Assembly (NCBI GenBank): GCA_963819635.1
Contig: CAWFWX010000010.1
Coordinates: forward strand, 1 to 64,000
Source of the DNA: JACVRW01 sp963819635
Lineage (GTDB): Bacteria; Actinomycetota; Thermoleophilia; Solirubrobacterales; Thermoleophilaceae
DNA: 64,000 bases
Reading direction: 5' to 3'
The translations under genes and the position numbers were made by a program. The stretch's first letter is position 1. Each line of letters begins with the position of its first letter. Positions 26,996-35,312 of this stretch are shown piece after piece. The notes below the pieces were generated by a model. The model saw only the letters and a program-made list of their open reading frames with translations, was not told where the DNA came from and did no database searches.

Positions 26996-27652
26996 ATGCT
27001 GTTCGACCTAAGAGGACGCCGCCGCAGGGCGGTCCAGGCGACCTACCTGATGCTTGCCCTTCTGATGGGCGGCGGCCTCGTGCTGTTCGGGATCGGCGGC
27101 GACGTCTCCGGCGGCCTGCTGGACGCCTTCAAGGGCGGCGGCGGGGGAAGCGCCGACAGCGCTCTCCAGGACCGGATCGACAAGCAGAAGGAGCGGCTCC
27201 AGGCGGACCCGCGCAACCAGGTCGTCATGCAGAGCCTGGTGCGCGACTACTACTCGCTCGCCACGAGCCAGCGCGAGAGCGGCACGACCGGCTTCCCGCC
27301 CGACGCGAAGGACGACCTGCGCGAGGCCGCGTCCTACTGGAAGCGCTACCAGGCCGCGGCCGACACCCCGAATCCGGACACCGCGGGCTACGCGCTTCAG
27401 ATCTATGACGTGGGAGCGCTCAACCGCCCGAAGGAGGCGCAGAGCGCGGCAGCGATCCTTGCCGAGGACGCGAACGACACGCCGTCGTACCTGCGTCTGG
27501 TTGCATACGCGGCACGAGCAGGGGACACGCGAACGGCCGATTTGGCCACCCAGAAGGCTATGGACCTGGCGCCGAAGGACCAGCGGAAGCTGATCAAGCA
27601 ACAGGCGGAGGCCCTAAAGAAGGCGCCACAGGCGCAGCAACCGAGCGGCTGA
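26996..27652 (+). CDS. membrane-anchored helical (TPR-like) protein
   Basis: 218 residues. A basic start (LRGRRRRAVQ) and one membrane helix (YLMLALLMGGGLVLFGIGG) precede a Gly/Ser linker. Helical repeats follow: LQDRIDKQKERLQADPRNQVV and DLATQKAMDLAPKDQRKL read like tetratricopeptide helices facing the outside. It lies 16 bp after tatC, in the same direction. No enzymatic motif; possibly an assembly or scaffold protein. Confidence 0.75.
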   Translation: MLFDLRGRRRRAVQATYLMLALLMGGGLVLFGIGGDVSGGLLDAFKGGGGGSADSALQDRIDKQKERLQADPRNQVVMQSLVRDYYSLATSQRESGTTGFPPDAKDDLREAASYWKRYQAAADTPNPDTAGYALQIYDVGALNRPKEAQSAAAILAEDANDTPSYLRLVAYAARAGDTRTADLATQKAMDLAPKDQRKLIKQQAEALKKAPQAQQPSG

Positions 27653-27708
27653 CGTACGCTACGCGCACTAATGGCCCTCCCCGGACACGGACTAGGCAGG
27701 GAGAACTT

Positions 27709-28068
27709 GTGAACTTTCACATCCAAGACGAAGCGGTAGACGACACGACGCATGTCATCGAGCTGGGTGGCGAGGTAGACCTCTACACGGCGCCCGAGTT
27801 CAAGGAGCGCATGGTCGAGCTGATCGAGTCGGGCAAGAAGCAGATCGTGGTCGACCTCTCGAAGGCGACCTTCATCGACTCCACCACGCTCGGCGTGCTC
27901 GTGGGCGGCGTGAAGCGCCTGCGCCCGGCCGGCGGGTCGCTCGCCCTCGTCTGTACCGACGAGAACATCACGAAGATCTTCGAGATCACTGGACTCGACC
28001 GCGTCTTCCCGATTCACTCCTCGCGCGAGGAGGCGTTGGACGCGGTGAGCTCGGGCGCCACTGACTAG
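27709..28068 (+). CDS. anti-anti-sigma factor (STAS domain)
   Basis: 119 residues from GTG 27709, with an SD-like gggaga 6-7 nt upstream. The STAS fold is complete: HVIELGGEVDLYTAPEF, IVVDLSKATFIDSTTLGVLV with phosphoacceptor S58, and IFEITGLDRVFPI. Such proteins are switched by RsbW-type kinases to free a stress sigma factor. A divergent RsbW-like gene is at 43018, but no sigma-B type gene is adjacent. Confidence 0.92.
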   Translation: MNFHIQDEAVDDTTHVIELGGEVDLYTAPEFKERMVELIESGKKQIVVDLSKATFIDSTTLGVLVGGVKRLRPAGGSLALVCTDENITKIFEITGLDRVFPIHSSREEALDAVSSGATD

Positions 28069-28080
28069 ACTCGCCCGTTC

Positions 28081-28153
<73 letters not shown>

Positions 28154-28157
28154 TGTG

Positions 28158-28173
28158 GACGGCCCTAGCCGTC
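28158..28173. terminator. short hairpin after tRNA-Lys
   Basis: Inverted repeat gacggc-ccta-gccgtc between the tRNA end and the convergent gene at 28183. No T tract; it may act as a processing or termination hairpin. Confidence 0.35.
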
Positions 28174-28182
28174 GGGCCCTGA

Positions 28183-29208
28183 TCAAGCGCGCCCCAGCCA
28201 GGAGTCCTCGAGCAGCGAGAAGAGCGACTCGCTCGGACCTGAGAGCCACCTCTCCTCGACCTCATCGGGGCTGTAGGCGCTCACCGAGCGGTGCCAGGTC
28301 AGCGCCCGCGCGATCTTCCCCACACGGCACGCGAGCTCGAGCAACTCGACGAGCTCGTCATGCGGGGCCAGGTCGTCGAATGGGCCGAGGTAGGCGTCGC
28401 GGAGGCGCGTCCGGGCAGCATCGCTCATCGGCACCCAACCGAGCGCGAGCATGCTCGCGAACGGATGCGCGAGGACGGCATCTCCCCAGTCGTAGAACCG
28501 CGGATCGGACCCGTCGCCCAGGATGTTCCAGGCGTGCAGGTCGTTGTGGTCCAGGCTCGGCTCGACGACGCTGCCCGCGAGCCGGTCACACCACCCGGCG
28601 ACGGTCTCGCGCATTCCGGCCACTTCGCTGAGGCGCGCTCGCTCCGCTTCCACGCCGCGGCGCCCGACATAGGCCCGCACGGCGTCCACGGCCTCGTCGA
28701 AGCGCGAGGGCATGATCGCGGGGCGCATGTCGCTGACCCCGAGCTCCAGCAGCTCCCGAGCGTGCGGGATGAGATCGCGCTGGAGGCGGGCGTACGCGGG
28801 CAGCGCCGCGCCCAGGGCGGCGACGAGAGGCGCCCCCTCGAGGCGATCTCCGAACGATGGACCGCCGTCCGGCAGCAGGATCCAGGCTCGCTCCACGGAG
28901 ACGCCGAGCGGCGTCAGCACCCTGTCGGGGGCGACGCTCTGAAGGAGCCCGTACAGGCCCACCTCGAACCGCGCCTGCGGGCCGGTCGCCTTCAGCCACA
29001 CGGGTCCGCCGGACGCGGGAACGCGGAATACCGCCGCCCAGGGGCGCATGCTGCGTTCCTCCGGCTCGCCTGTGCGGCCAAGACCGGCATCCGCGAGCCG
29101 CTCGTCGACCCAGGAGATCGCGTCGCGGATCCAGCCCTCCGACGACCAGACGGCGACACCGTGCTCGAACTGCTCCTCGCTCACGAGCCTGCCAAGATAG
29201 GCGGCCAT
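28183..29208 (-). CDS. APH-like phosphotransferase family protein
   Basis: About 341 residues from the ATG at 29208; GTG 29184 is an alternative. The kinase-like catalytic motifs are DHNDLHAWNIL (Brenner-type HxDxxxxN, here HNDLHAWN) and FYDWGDAVLAHPF (metal-binding Asp). The N-terminal lobe has WAAVFRVPASGGPVWLKATG, with the ATP-binding Lys. The family includes aminoglycoside, choline and fructosamine kinases; the substrate here is unknown. With the ATG at 29208, its start codon shares the tetranucleotide CATG with the divergent gene at 29207. Confidence 0.75.
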   Translation of the reverse strand: MAAYLGRLVSEEQFEHGVAVWSSEGWIRDAISWVDERLADAGLGRTGEPEERSMRPWAAVFRVPASGGPVWLKATGPQARFEVGLYGLLQSVAPDRVLTPLGVSVERAWILLPDGGPSFGDRLEGAPLVAALGAALPAYARLQRDLIPHARELLELGVSDMRPAIMPSRFDEAVDAVRAYVGRRGVEAERARLSEVAGMRETVAGWCDRLAGSVVEPSLDHNDLHAWNILGDGSDPRFYDWGDAVLAHPFASMLALGWVPMSDAARTRLRDAYLGPFDDLAPHDELVELLELACRVGKIARALTWHRSVSAYSPDEVEERWLSGPSESLFSLLEDSWLGRA

Positions 29209-30028
29209 GTCGAACGAGGTCGCTGCGCCCACCACCACCGCCGAGCTCGCGTGCGTCGACGGCAGCTTCATGCCGTCGCAGCAGGCGACCATTCCCGCAA
29301 CCGACGAGGGCCTGCTTCGCGGGGACGGGGCGTTCGAGGTGATTCGGGTCTATGACGGCAGGCCGTTCGCGCTGGCGGACCACCTCGACCGAATCGAGCG
29401 TTCGGCGGCGAACCTTCGGCTCGACGACGTGCCGCGGAGCGAGCTCGAGAGCGAGATTCCGGAGCTGCTCGACCAGCGCGGCGGAGCCGAGTTCGACGGC
29501 TGCCTGCGGATCGTCCTCACGCGTGGCGGGCATCGGCTGCTCTTCACCGAGCCGCTGCCGGCCTCGCCCGAGCGGATCCGGCTGGGCGTGGTCGAGTACG
29601 CGCCCACGCGCGTCCTGGACGGCATCAAGTCGCTCTCCTACGGGGCCAACATGCTCTGCGGCCGCCTCGCGCGCGAGCGCGGCTTCGACGAGGCGCTGCT
29701 CGTTACTCCGCACGGGCGCGTGCTCGAGGCGCCCACGTCGTCGCTCTTCTGGGTGGATACGGACGGCGCGATCCTCACGCCGCCGCTCAGCGAGCACATC
29801 CTCGCCTCGATCACCCGCGACCGCGTGATGAAGGTCGCGGACGTGGAGGAGCGGCCCTGCACGATGGAGGACGTCCGCGCGGCGAGCGAGGCGTTCCTCG
29901 CATCGACCACGCGCGAGGCGCAGTCGATCGCTCAGGTGGAGGACATCGAGCTGCCGGACGGTGAGCGCACGCGCGAGGTCGCCGCCGCGCTGCGGCAGCG
30001 CATCGAGCAGGAGCTGGCTGCCGGCTGA
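29207..30028 (+). CDS. class IV aminotransferase (aminodeoxychorismate lyase / branched-chain aminotransferase family)
   Basis: 273 residues. The N-terminus reads VDGSFMPSQQATIPATDEGLLRGDGAFEVIRVYDGRPF, a fold type IV PLP enzyme opening. The PLP lysine is K141 in IKSLSYGANML, and the phosphate-cup motif is EAPTSSLFWV. The group contains PabC, D-amino-acid transaminase and IlvE, which cannot be separated by eye. The next gene begins on CTG overlapping its stop, so it is cotranscribed with the polysaccharide genes and may donate an amino group there. Confidence 0.85.
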   Translation: MSNEVAAPTTTAELACVDGSFMPSQQATIPATDEGLLRGDGAFEVIRVYDGRPFALADHLDRIERSAANLRLDDVPRSELESEIPELLDQRGGAEFDGCLRIVLTRGGHRLLFTEPLPASPERIRLGVVEYAPTRVLDGIKSLSYGANMLCGRLARERGFDEALLVTPHGRVLEAPTSSLFWVDTDGAILTPPLSEHILASITRDRVMKVADVEERPCTMEDVRAASEAFLASTTREAQSIAQVEDIELPDGERTREVAAALRQRIEQELAAG

Positions 30029-31098
30029 TCGTCACGGTCATTGGAAACCGCCCGCAGTTCGTGAAGGCGGCTGCGGTCTCACGCCGGCTGCGCGAGCGCT
30101 CCGACGAGGTGATCGTCCACACCGGCCAGCACTACGACGACGAGCTGTCGCGGATCTTCTTCGATGAGCTCGGCGTCCCCGCGCCGGCGTACGAGCTCGA
30201 CGCCGGCGGCGGCAGCAACACGGCCCAGACCGCGCGCATCCTGGAGCGGCTGGAGCCGATTCTGGCCGAGCTGAGTCCCGAGCTCGTGCTCGTGTACGGC
30301 GACACCAACTCGACGCTCGCGGGCGCGCTCGCCGCGCGCCAGGCCGGCATCGCCACCGGCCACGTCGAGGCCGGGATGCGCTCATTCGACCGCGCGATGC
30401 CCGAGGAGCTGAACCGCGTGCTGACGGACCACGCGAGCGACCTGCTGCTCTGCTCGACCGACACCGCCGTCCGCAACCTCGAGCGCGAGGGAGCGGCCGG
30501 CGAGATCCATCTGGTCGGCGACGTCATGGCGGACGTCTCGCTCGCGTTCCGGGAGATCGCGGAGGAGCGCTCCCCGATCCTCGAGTCCCGGAACCTCGAA
30601 CCGGGCGAGTACCTGGTGCTGACTGCGCACAGGTCGGGCAACGTGGACGACCCGGACCGACTCGCCCGGCTGGTCGAGCTGATCGAGGCGATGCCCCTGC
30701 GAGTGGTCTTCCCGGTGCACTTCCGCACGGAGGCACGGCTCGAGGCGGCTGGCCTGTTCGACCGGCTCGAGCGCGCCGAGCACGTCGAGCTCACGCCGCC
30801 GCTCGGCTATCTCGACTTCCTGAAGCTGGCCCGCCACGCGCGCGCCGTGCTCACCGACTCGGGCGGCGTGCAGAAGGAGGCGTATCTGCTGGGGGTGCCA
30901 TGCCTGACCCTGCGCGATACCACGGAGTGGGTCGAGACCGTGGAGTCCGGCTGGAACGTCCTCGTGGACCTGGACCGCGACGCGGCGCTCCGAGCTCTGG
31001 AGCGGGACCCGCCCGCCGAGCGTCCCGAGCTCTACGGCGGCGGCCACGCCGCCGAGCGCGTTTGCGAGGTCCTCGGCGCCTACACTCAGCGCCTATGA
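30025..31098 (+). CDS. wecB: UDP-N-acetylglucosamine 2-epimerase (non-hydrolysing), CTG start
   Basis: 357 residues if started at CTG 30025, which overlaps the previous TGA as CTGA. No ATG, GTG or TTG is in frame between the upstream stop (29962-29964) and the conserved N-terminus VTVIGNRPQFVKAA; the first GTG (30061) would delete part of that motif. Other features: HTGQHYDDELS, VYGDTNSTLAGALAA, GHVEAGMRSFD, TAHRSGNVDD and TDSGGVQKEAYLLGVPCLTLR. It interconverts UDP-GlcNAc and UDP-ManNAc (or the di-NAc uronate analogue, as WbpI does). The next gene begins in its stop. Confidence 0.9.
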   Translation: MIVTVIGNRPQFVKAAAVSRRLRERSDEVIVHTGQHYDDELSRIFFDELGVPAPAYELDAGGGSNTAQTARILERLEPILAELSPELVLVYGDTNSTLAGALAARQAGIATGHVEAGMRSFDRAMPEELNRVLTDHASDLLLCSTDTAVRNLEREGAAGEIHLVGDVMADVSLAFREIAEERSPILESRNLEPGEYLVLTAHRSGNVDDPDRLARLVELIEAMPLRVVFPVHFRTEARLEAAGLFDRLERAEHVELTPPLGYLDFLKLARHARAVLTDSGGVQKEAYLLGVPCLTLRDTTEWVETVESGWNVLVDLDRDAALRALERDPPAERPELYGGGHAAERVCEVLGAYTQRL

Positions 31099-32330
31099 AG
31101 ATCGGAGTAGTGGGCCTCGGCTACGTCGGCCTGCCGCTCGCGGTGGCGTTCTGCGAGGCCGGGCACGACGTGGTGGGGGTGGACACAGACGCGCGCGTCG
31201 TGGAGGCGCTGTCGGCGGGGCGCTCGCACATCGAGGACGTTCCGGACGAGTCGCTCGGCTCGATCGGCGATTGCCTCCACGCCACCACGCGCTACGCCGA
31301 CCTGGCGAAGGTCGACGCCATAGTCGTCGCCGTGCCCACGCCGCTCACGCGCAACCGCGAGCCGGACCTCCAGCCGCTGATCGCGGCCGGTACCGCGCTG
31401 GCCGGGGTGCTCCAGGCGGGCCAGCTGGTCGTGCTCGAGTCCACGACCTACCCGGGCACGACGCGCGACCAGTTCGTGCCGCTGCTCGAGGAGTCGGGGC
31501 TGGCGGCCGGGCGCGACTTCCACGCGGCTTTCTCGCCGGAGCGGATCGATCCCGGCCGCACCGACTACACCATGCGCAACACGCCCAAGGTGGTCGGTGG
31601 TCTGACCGACGACTGCCGGCGGCGCGCGGTGGAGCTGTACCGGGAGGTCTGCGACGAGGTGGTGGAGGTCTCGACGCCGGAGGCCGCGGAGCTGACCAAG
31701 CTGCTCGAGAACGTCTTCCGCTCCGTGAACATCGCGCTCGTCAACGAGCTGGCGATCCTGTGCGACCGCATGGGCATCGACGTGTGGGAGGTGACCGAGG
31801 CCGCGGCCACCAAGCCGTACGGCTTCATGTCCTTCAAGCCGGGGCCGGGCATGGGCGGCCACTGCCTCCCGGTGGACCCCTTCTACCTCGCGTGGCGGGC
31901 GCGCGAGTTCGACATGCAGACCGAGTTCATCGAGCTCGCCGGCGAGGTGAACCAGCGCATGCCGTACTTCTGCGTCGAGCGCGTCGCGCGGGCGCTGAAC
32001 GACCAGTCGAAGTCGGTGCGCGGCTCGCGCGTCGGGATCTTCGGCGTCTCCTACAAGCCCGGCGTCGGCGACCTTCGCGAGTCGCCCGCGCTGCGCATCA
32101 TCCGGCTGCTGCGCGAGCAGGGCGCGGAGATCGTCTACCACGACGACTACGTGCCGGAGCTTCCGGAGCACGGCCTCCGCTCGGAGTGGCCCGAGGACGT
32201 CGACTGCGCCGTGATCGTGACCGCACACCCGGGGCTCGACCTCGAGCGCGTGGTGCGCGAGGCCCCGCTGGTGGTCGACTTCCGTGGAGTGACTCGCGGC
32301 ATCGAGGCCCCGAACCTCGTGCGTCTGTGA
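31095..32330 (+). CDS. nucleotide-sugar 6-dehydrogenase (UDP-ManNAc/GlcNAc dehydrogenase type)
   Basis: 411 residues. N-terminal NAD-binding GLGYVGLPLAVAF at 7-19; ESTTYPGTT; SPERIDPG; and the catalytic cysteine C257 in GPGMGGHCLPVDPFYL. The C-terminal domain has GVSYKPGVGDLRESPAL. The SPERIDPG and GGHC sequences match the WecC/WbpA group that oxidises C6 of N-acetylated UDP-sugars, rather than UDP-glucose dehydrogenase. It shares ATGA with the epimerase and GTGA with the next oxidoreductase. Confidence 0.88.
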   Translation: MKIGVVGLGYVGLPLAVAFCEAGHDVVGVDTDARVVEALSAGRSHIEDVPDESLGSIGDCLHATTRYADLAKVDAIVVAVPTPLTRNREPDLQPLIAAGTALAGVLQAGQLVVLESTTYPGTTRDQFVPLLEESGLAAGRDFHAAFSPERIDPGRTDYTMRNTPKVVGGLTDDCRRRAVELYREVCDEVVEVSTPEAAELTKLLENVFRSVNIALVNELAILCDRMGIDVWEVTEAAATKPYGFMSFKPGPGMGGHCLPVDPFYLAWRAREFDMQTEFIELAGEVNQRMPYFCVERVARALNDQSKSVRGSRVGIFGVSYKPGVGDLRESPALRIIRLLREQGAEIVYHDDYVPELPEHGLRSEWPEDVDCAVIVTAHPGLDLERVVREAPLVVDFRGVTRGIEAPNLVRL

Positions 32331-33322
32331 CGACGGTCGGGGTCGTGGGCCTCGGCTACTGGGGCCCCAACCTCGCCCGCAACTTCGACAGGCTCCCCGG
32401 TGCGGAGCTCACCTGGCTCTGCGACTCAGACGAGGGGGCGCTCGAGCGCTGGGGCGCGGCGTTTCCCTCCGCGCAAACGACCACGCGGCTCGACGACCTC
32501 CTGAGCGACGACTCGCTCGACGCCGTGGTGGTGGCCACGCCGGTCCCTACGCACGCGGAGCTGGCGCTGCGCGTCATCGAGGCCGGCAAGCACTGCTTCG
32601 TCGAGAAGCCGCTCGCGCGCAGCGAGGAGGAGGCTGAGCGCGTGGTCGAGGCGGCCCGCGCGGCCGACCGGGTGCTGATGGTGGGGCACCTGCTCGAGTA
32701 CCACCCCGGGGTCGCGAAGCTCGAGGAGCTGGTGCGCTCCGGCGAGCTCGGCGAGCTGCACTACATCTACTCGAACCGGCTGAATCTCGGCAAGCATCGC
32801 GCGGACGAGAACGCGCTCTGGTCGCTGGGCGCCCACGACGTGTCCGTGATCCTGCGGCTCGCGGACGAGGAGCCGTCCAGCCTGGAGGCGCAGGGCCAGA
32901 GCTACGTCAAGCCCGGTGTCGAGGACGTGGTGTTCGCGCTGATGCGCTTCGAGTCCGGCCTGATCGCCCACATGCACCTGTCCTGGCTCGACCCGCACAA
33001 GGAGCGCCGCTTCACCGTCGTCGGCTCGAAGCGGATGGCGACGTTCGACGACATGGCGATCGAGCGCAAGCTCACGGTCTACGACAAGGGCATCGACGAG
33101 GACTACTCGTCCTACGGCGAGTACATCGCCCGGTCCGGCGACGTGTTCTCGCCGCAGGTGTCGAACGAGGAGCCGCTGCGAATCGAATGCCGGCACTTCA
33201 TCGAGTGCGTCAGCGAGGGCAGGGAGCCGCGCACGGGCGGCGAGTCCGCGCTGCGGGTCGTGCGGGTGCTCGAGCGCCTTCAGCGCGATCTCACGAAGAC
33301 TTCGCATGTCGCCAGAGGCTGA
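32327..33322 (+). CDS. Gfo/Idh/MocA family oxidoreductase (WbpB/WlbA-like)
   Basis: 331 residues from GTG 32327. The Rossmann opening VGVVGLGYWGPNLARNFDRL, then VEKPLARSEEEAERVV (the EKP motif) and GAHDVSVILRL are family hallmarks. In di-N-acetyl-uronic acid pathways such an enzyme oxidises C3 of UDP-GlcNAcA before transamination and N-acetylation. The neighbours (dehydrogenase before, left-handed helix acetyltransferase after) match the WbpA-WbpB-WbpD order. The specific role is inferred. Confidence 0.85.
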   Translation: MTTVGVVGLGYWGPNLARNFDRLPGAELTWLCDSDEGALERWGAAFPSAQTTTRLDDLLSDDSLDAVVVATPVPTHAELALRVIEAGKHCFVEKPLARSEEEAERVVEAARAADRVLMVGHLLEYHPGVAKLEELVRSGELGELHYIYSNRLNLGKHRADENALWSLGAHDVSVILRLADEEPSSLEAQGQSYVKPGVEDVVFALMRFESGLIAHMHLSWLDPHKERRFTVVGSKRMATFDDMAIERKLTVYDKGIDEDYSSYGEYIARSGDVFSPQVSNEEPLRIECRHFIECVSEGREPRTGGESALRVVRVLERLQRDLTKTSHVARG

Positions 33323-34001
33323 GCTCCGCCCCTCCGACCGCGCGCCCGGCCTCCTCCTCGGGGAGGGCGTCGAACTGCCCGACGACGTGGAGCTGGGCGG
33401 GAACGTCGTCGTGCACGCCGGAACGTCGGTTGGCGCCGGGGCGCGGCTTCAGGACGGCTGCGTGATCGGCAAGCCAGTTGCCCTGGGCGCGAGGTCGAGC
33501 GCCGCGGCCGGCGAGCCGCCCGGTCCGGCGGCGGTCGGGGCCGGGACGACAGTCGGCGCCGGCGCCGTGATCGTGGCGGGCGCCCGCATCGGCGAGCGGT
33601 GCGTCGTGGCCGACCAGGCACACGTGCGTGAGCGGACCGAGATCGGGGACGAGTCGGTCGTGGGCAGGGGAGCGTCGGTTGAGAACGACGTGCGTGTGGG
33701 CGCGCGGGTGCGCATGCAGACCGGTGCCTACGTGACGGCTTGGTCGATCGTCGAGGACGACGTCTTCATCGCGCCCGGCGTGATCTTCACGAACGACCCG
33801 ACGGCCGGGCGGCGCCCGGCGGACGTGGAGCTGCGCGGCCCAACGCTGCGGCGGGGCTGCCGCATCGGCGCCGGAGCGGTGCTCCTGCCCGGCATCGAGG
33901 TCGGCGAGGATGCGTTCGTGGCGGCCGGCTCGGTGGTCACGCGGGACGTGCCGGCGGGAGCGCTCGTCATGGGCGTGCCGGCCAGGGTGGTGCCGTCGTG
34001 A
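33306..34001 (+). CDS. left-handed beta-helix acyltransferase (WbpD/WlbB-like)
   Basis: 231 residues made largely of hexapeptide repeats (VELGGNVVVHAGTSVGAGA, VGAGTTVGAGAVIVAGARIG, IGAGAVLLPGIEVGEDAFVAAGS). The C-terminal signature VVTRDVPAGALVMGVPARVV is typical of sugar N- or O-acetyltransferases. FTNDPTAGRRP in the middle is the WbpD-type loop. It would acetylate the amino group of the nucleotide sugar. The start lies 17 bp inside the preceding gene. Confidence 0.85.
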   Translation: MSPEAELRPSDRAPGLLLGEGVELPDDVELGGNVVVHAGTSVGAGARLQDGCVIGKPVALGARSSAAAGEPPGPAAVGAGTTVGAGAVIVAGARIGERCVVADQAHVRERTEIGDESVVGRGASVENDVRVGARVRMQTGAYVTAWSIVEDDVFIAPGVIFTNDPTAGRRPADVELRGPTLRRGCRIGAGAVLLPGIEVGEDAFVAAGSVVTRDVPAGALVMGVPARVVPS

Positions 34002-34660
34002 GGCGCCGTCGTCCGCTCGCGCCCGGCCGCGGCACGATGGCGCTCGGAGCGCTGGCGACGGCCGCCGTCGCCACCGTCGTCGTGACCGAGCTGCGGCGGG
34101 TCTGGAGGCGCGGCTCGCAGCCGGCCCTGCGGGACACGGACCACCCGATCCAGACGGCCGAGGAGGTCGTGGCCGAAACCGCGCGCGTTGCGCGCGCGGG
34201 CTACCGCGAGGTGTCGACGCGCGAGAACTCGATGTTCAACCTGCTCACCTCGTTCGCGGCCACCTTCATCCTCGTGCGCTCGGTGACCTACGGGCTCAGG
34301 CGGCGCCGGACGGTCGGGCCGTTCCGCAGCATGCGGGTTGGCCGGCGCCATATCCACCACTTCGTGCCCGGGATCGTGATCGCGTTCGTGGCGGGCGCCG
34401 CCGCGATCCTGAGCCGCGACGAGGACGTCGAGCCGCTCCTGGCGGTGCCGTTCGGCATCGGAATGGGGCTGACGCTCGACGAGTCCGCGCTGCTGCTCGA
34501 GCTCGACGACGTCTACTGGAGCCGCGAGGGCATTCTGAGCGTCCAGATCACGCTCACGGTGATGGCCATGCTCGGCGCGCTGGCGCTCGCCTTGCGGTTC
34601 CTGAGGCGCGGTGAGGAAGTCGTCCTCGAACCGGCCGGAGCGCCGGGCCAGCTGGTTTGA
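33998..34660 (+). CDS. integral membrane protein of unknown function
   Basis: 220 residues from GTG 33998, coupled to the acetyltransferase by GTGA. It has an N-terminal hydrophobic segment (ALGALATAAVATVVVTEL), a helical loop, then four membrane segments. GRRHIHHFVPGIVIAF contains a membrane-edge HxHH motif, and GMGLTLDESALLLELDDVYW an acidic loop. These two patches might bind metal. I do not recognise the family; similar proteins occur as uncharacterised actinobacterial membrane proteins. Confidence 0.7.
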   Translation: MRRRRPLAPGRGTMALGALATAAVATVVVTELRRVWRRGSQPALRDTDHPIQTAEEVVAETARVARAGYREVSTRENSMFNLLTSFAATFILVRSVTYGLRRRRTVGPFRSMRVGRRHIHHFVPGIVIAFVAGAAAILSRDEDVEPLLAVPFGIGMGLTLDESALLLELDDVYWSREGILSVQITLTVMAMLGALALALRFLRRGEEVVLEPAGAPGQLV

Positions 34661-34669
34661 TTCTGCGCC

Positions 34670-35308
34670 ATGGAGACGCCGCGGCAGCCTGATCAGCCCG
34701 GGCCGGAGCAGCCGCTCACCCCCGCCACCCGGCCACCGCCGCCCGCCGGGCCGCAGGCTCCGGCCTCGGCTGAGGTCCCGCCCGGAGGCTGGCAGCAGCC
34801 GATCGTCTCGCAGCAGCCCGCCTGGGTGGGGCAGCCGCTCGCCAGCTGGGGCAGCCGCGTCGCCGCCTGGTTCATCGACCTTCTCATCATCGCCATCCCG
34901 GCGACGATCATCTTCTGGACGCTGGTGGCCGGTGCGATCGGGCTCAGCGGGGACGACAGCAGCGCCGGCTTCTGGGCGCTCGTGGGCGGCGCGATCCTGT
35001 CCGTGCTGATCTTCGCCGTGATCGCGCTGATCTACGCCCCTACGACGATGGCGCGTCAGGGTCGCCACAACGGACAGACCTGGGGCAAGCAGCTGATCGA
35101 CATCCGTGTCGTTCGTGACGCCGGCCAGCCGATGGACTTCTGGTGGGCGGCGCTGCGCGAGGTGGTCGTCAAGGGCCTCTTGGTCGGCTTCGCCTCCTCG
35201 ATCATCCCGCTCATCCCATGGCTCCTGGACAACTGCTGGCCGTTATGGGACGACCAAAACCGCGCGCTGCACGACATGGTCGTGTCCACGCACGTGGTGC
35301 GGGCGTAG
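34670..35308 (+). CDS. RDD family membrane protein
   Basis: 212 residues. A Pro/Gln-rich cytoplasmic N-terminus of about 60 residues is followed by ASWGSRVAAWFIDLLIIAIPATII, which carries the R...D of the RDD domain (PF06271). QTWGKQLIDIRVV, LREVVVKG and DQNRALHDMVVSTHVV complete the family pattern. Three to four membrane helices. Function of the family is unclear; some members are Na+/H+ antiporters. Confidence 0.88.
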   Translation: METPRQPDQPGPEQPLTPATRPPPPAGPQAPASAEVPPGGWQQPIVSQQPAWVGQPLASWGSRVAAWFIDLLIIAIPATIIFWTLVAGAIGLSGDDSSAGFWALVGGAILSVLIFAVIALIYAPTTMARQGRHNGQTWGKQLIDIRVVRDAGQPMDFWWAALREVVVKGLLVGFASSIIPLIPWLLDNCWPLWDDQNRALHDMVVSTHVVRA

Positions 35309-35312
35309 GCGC

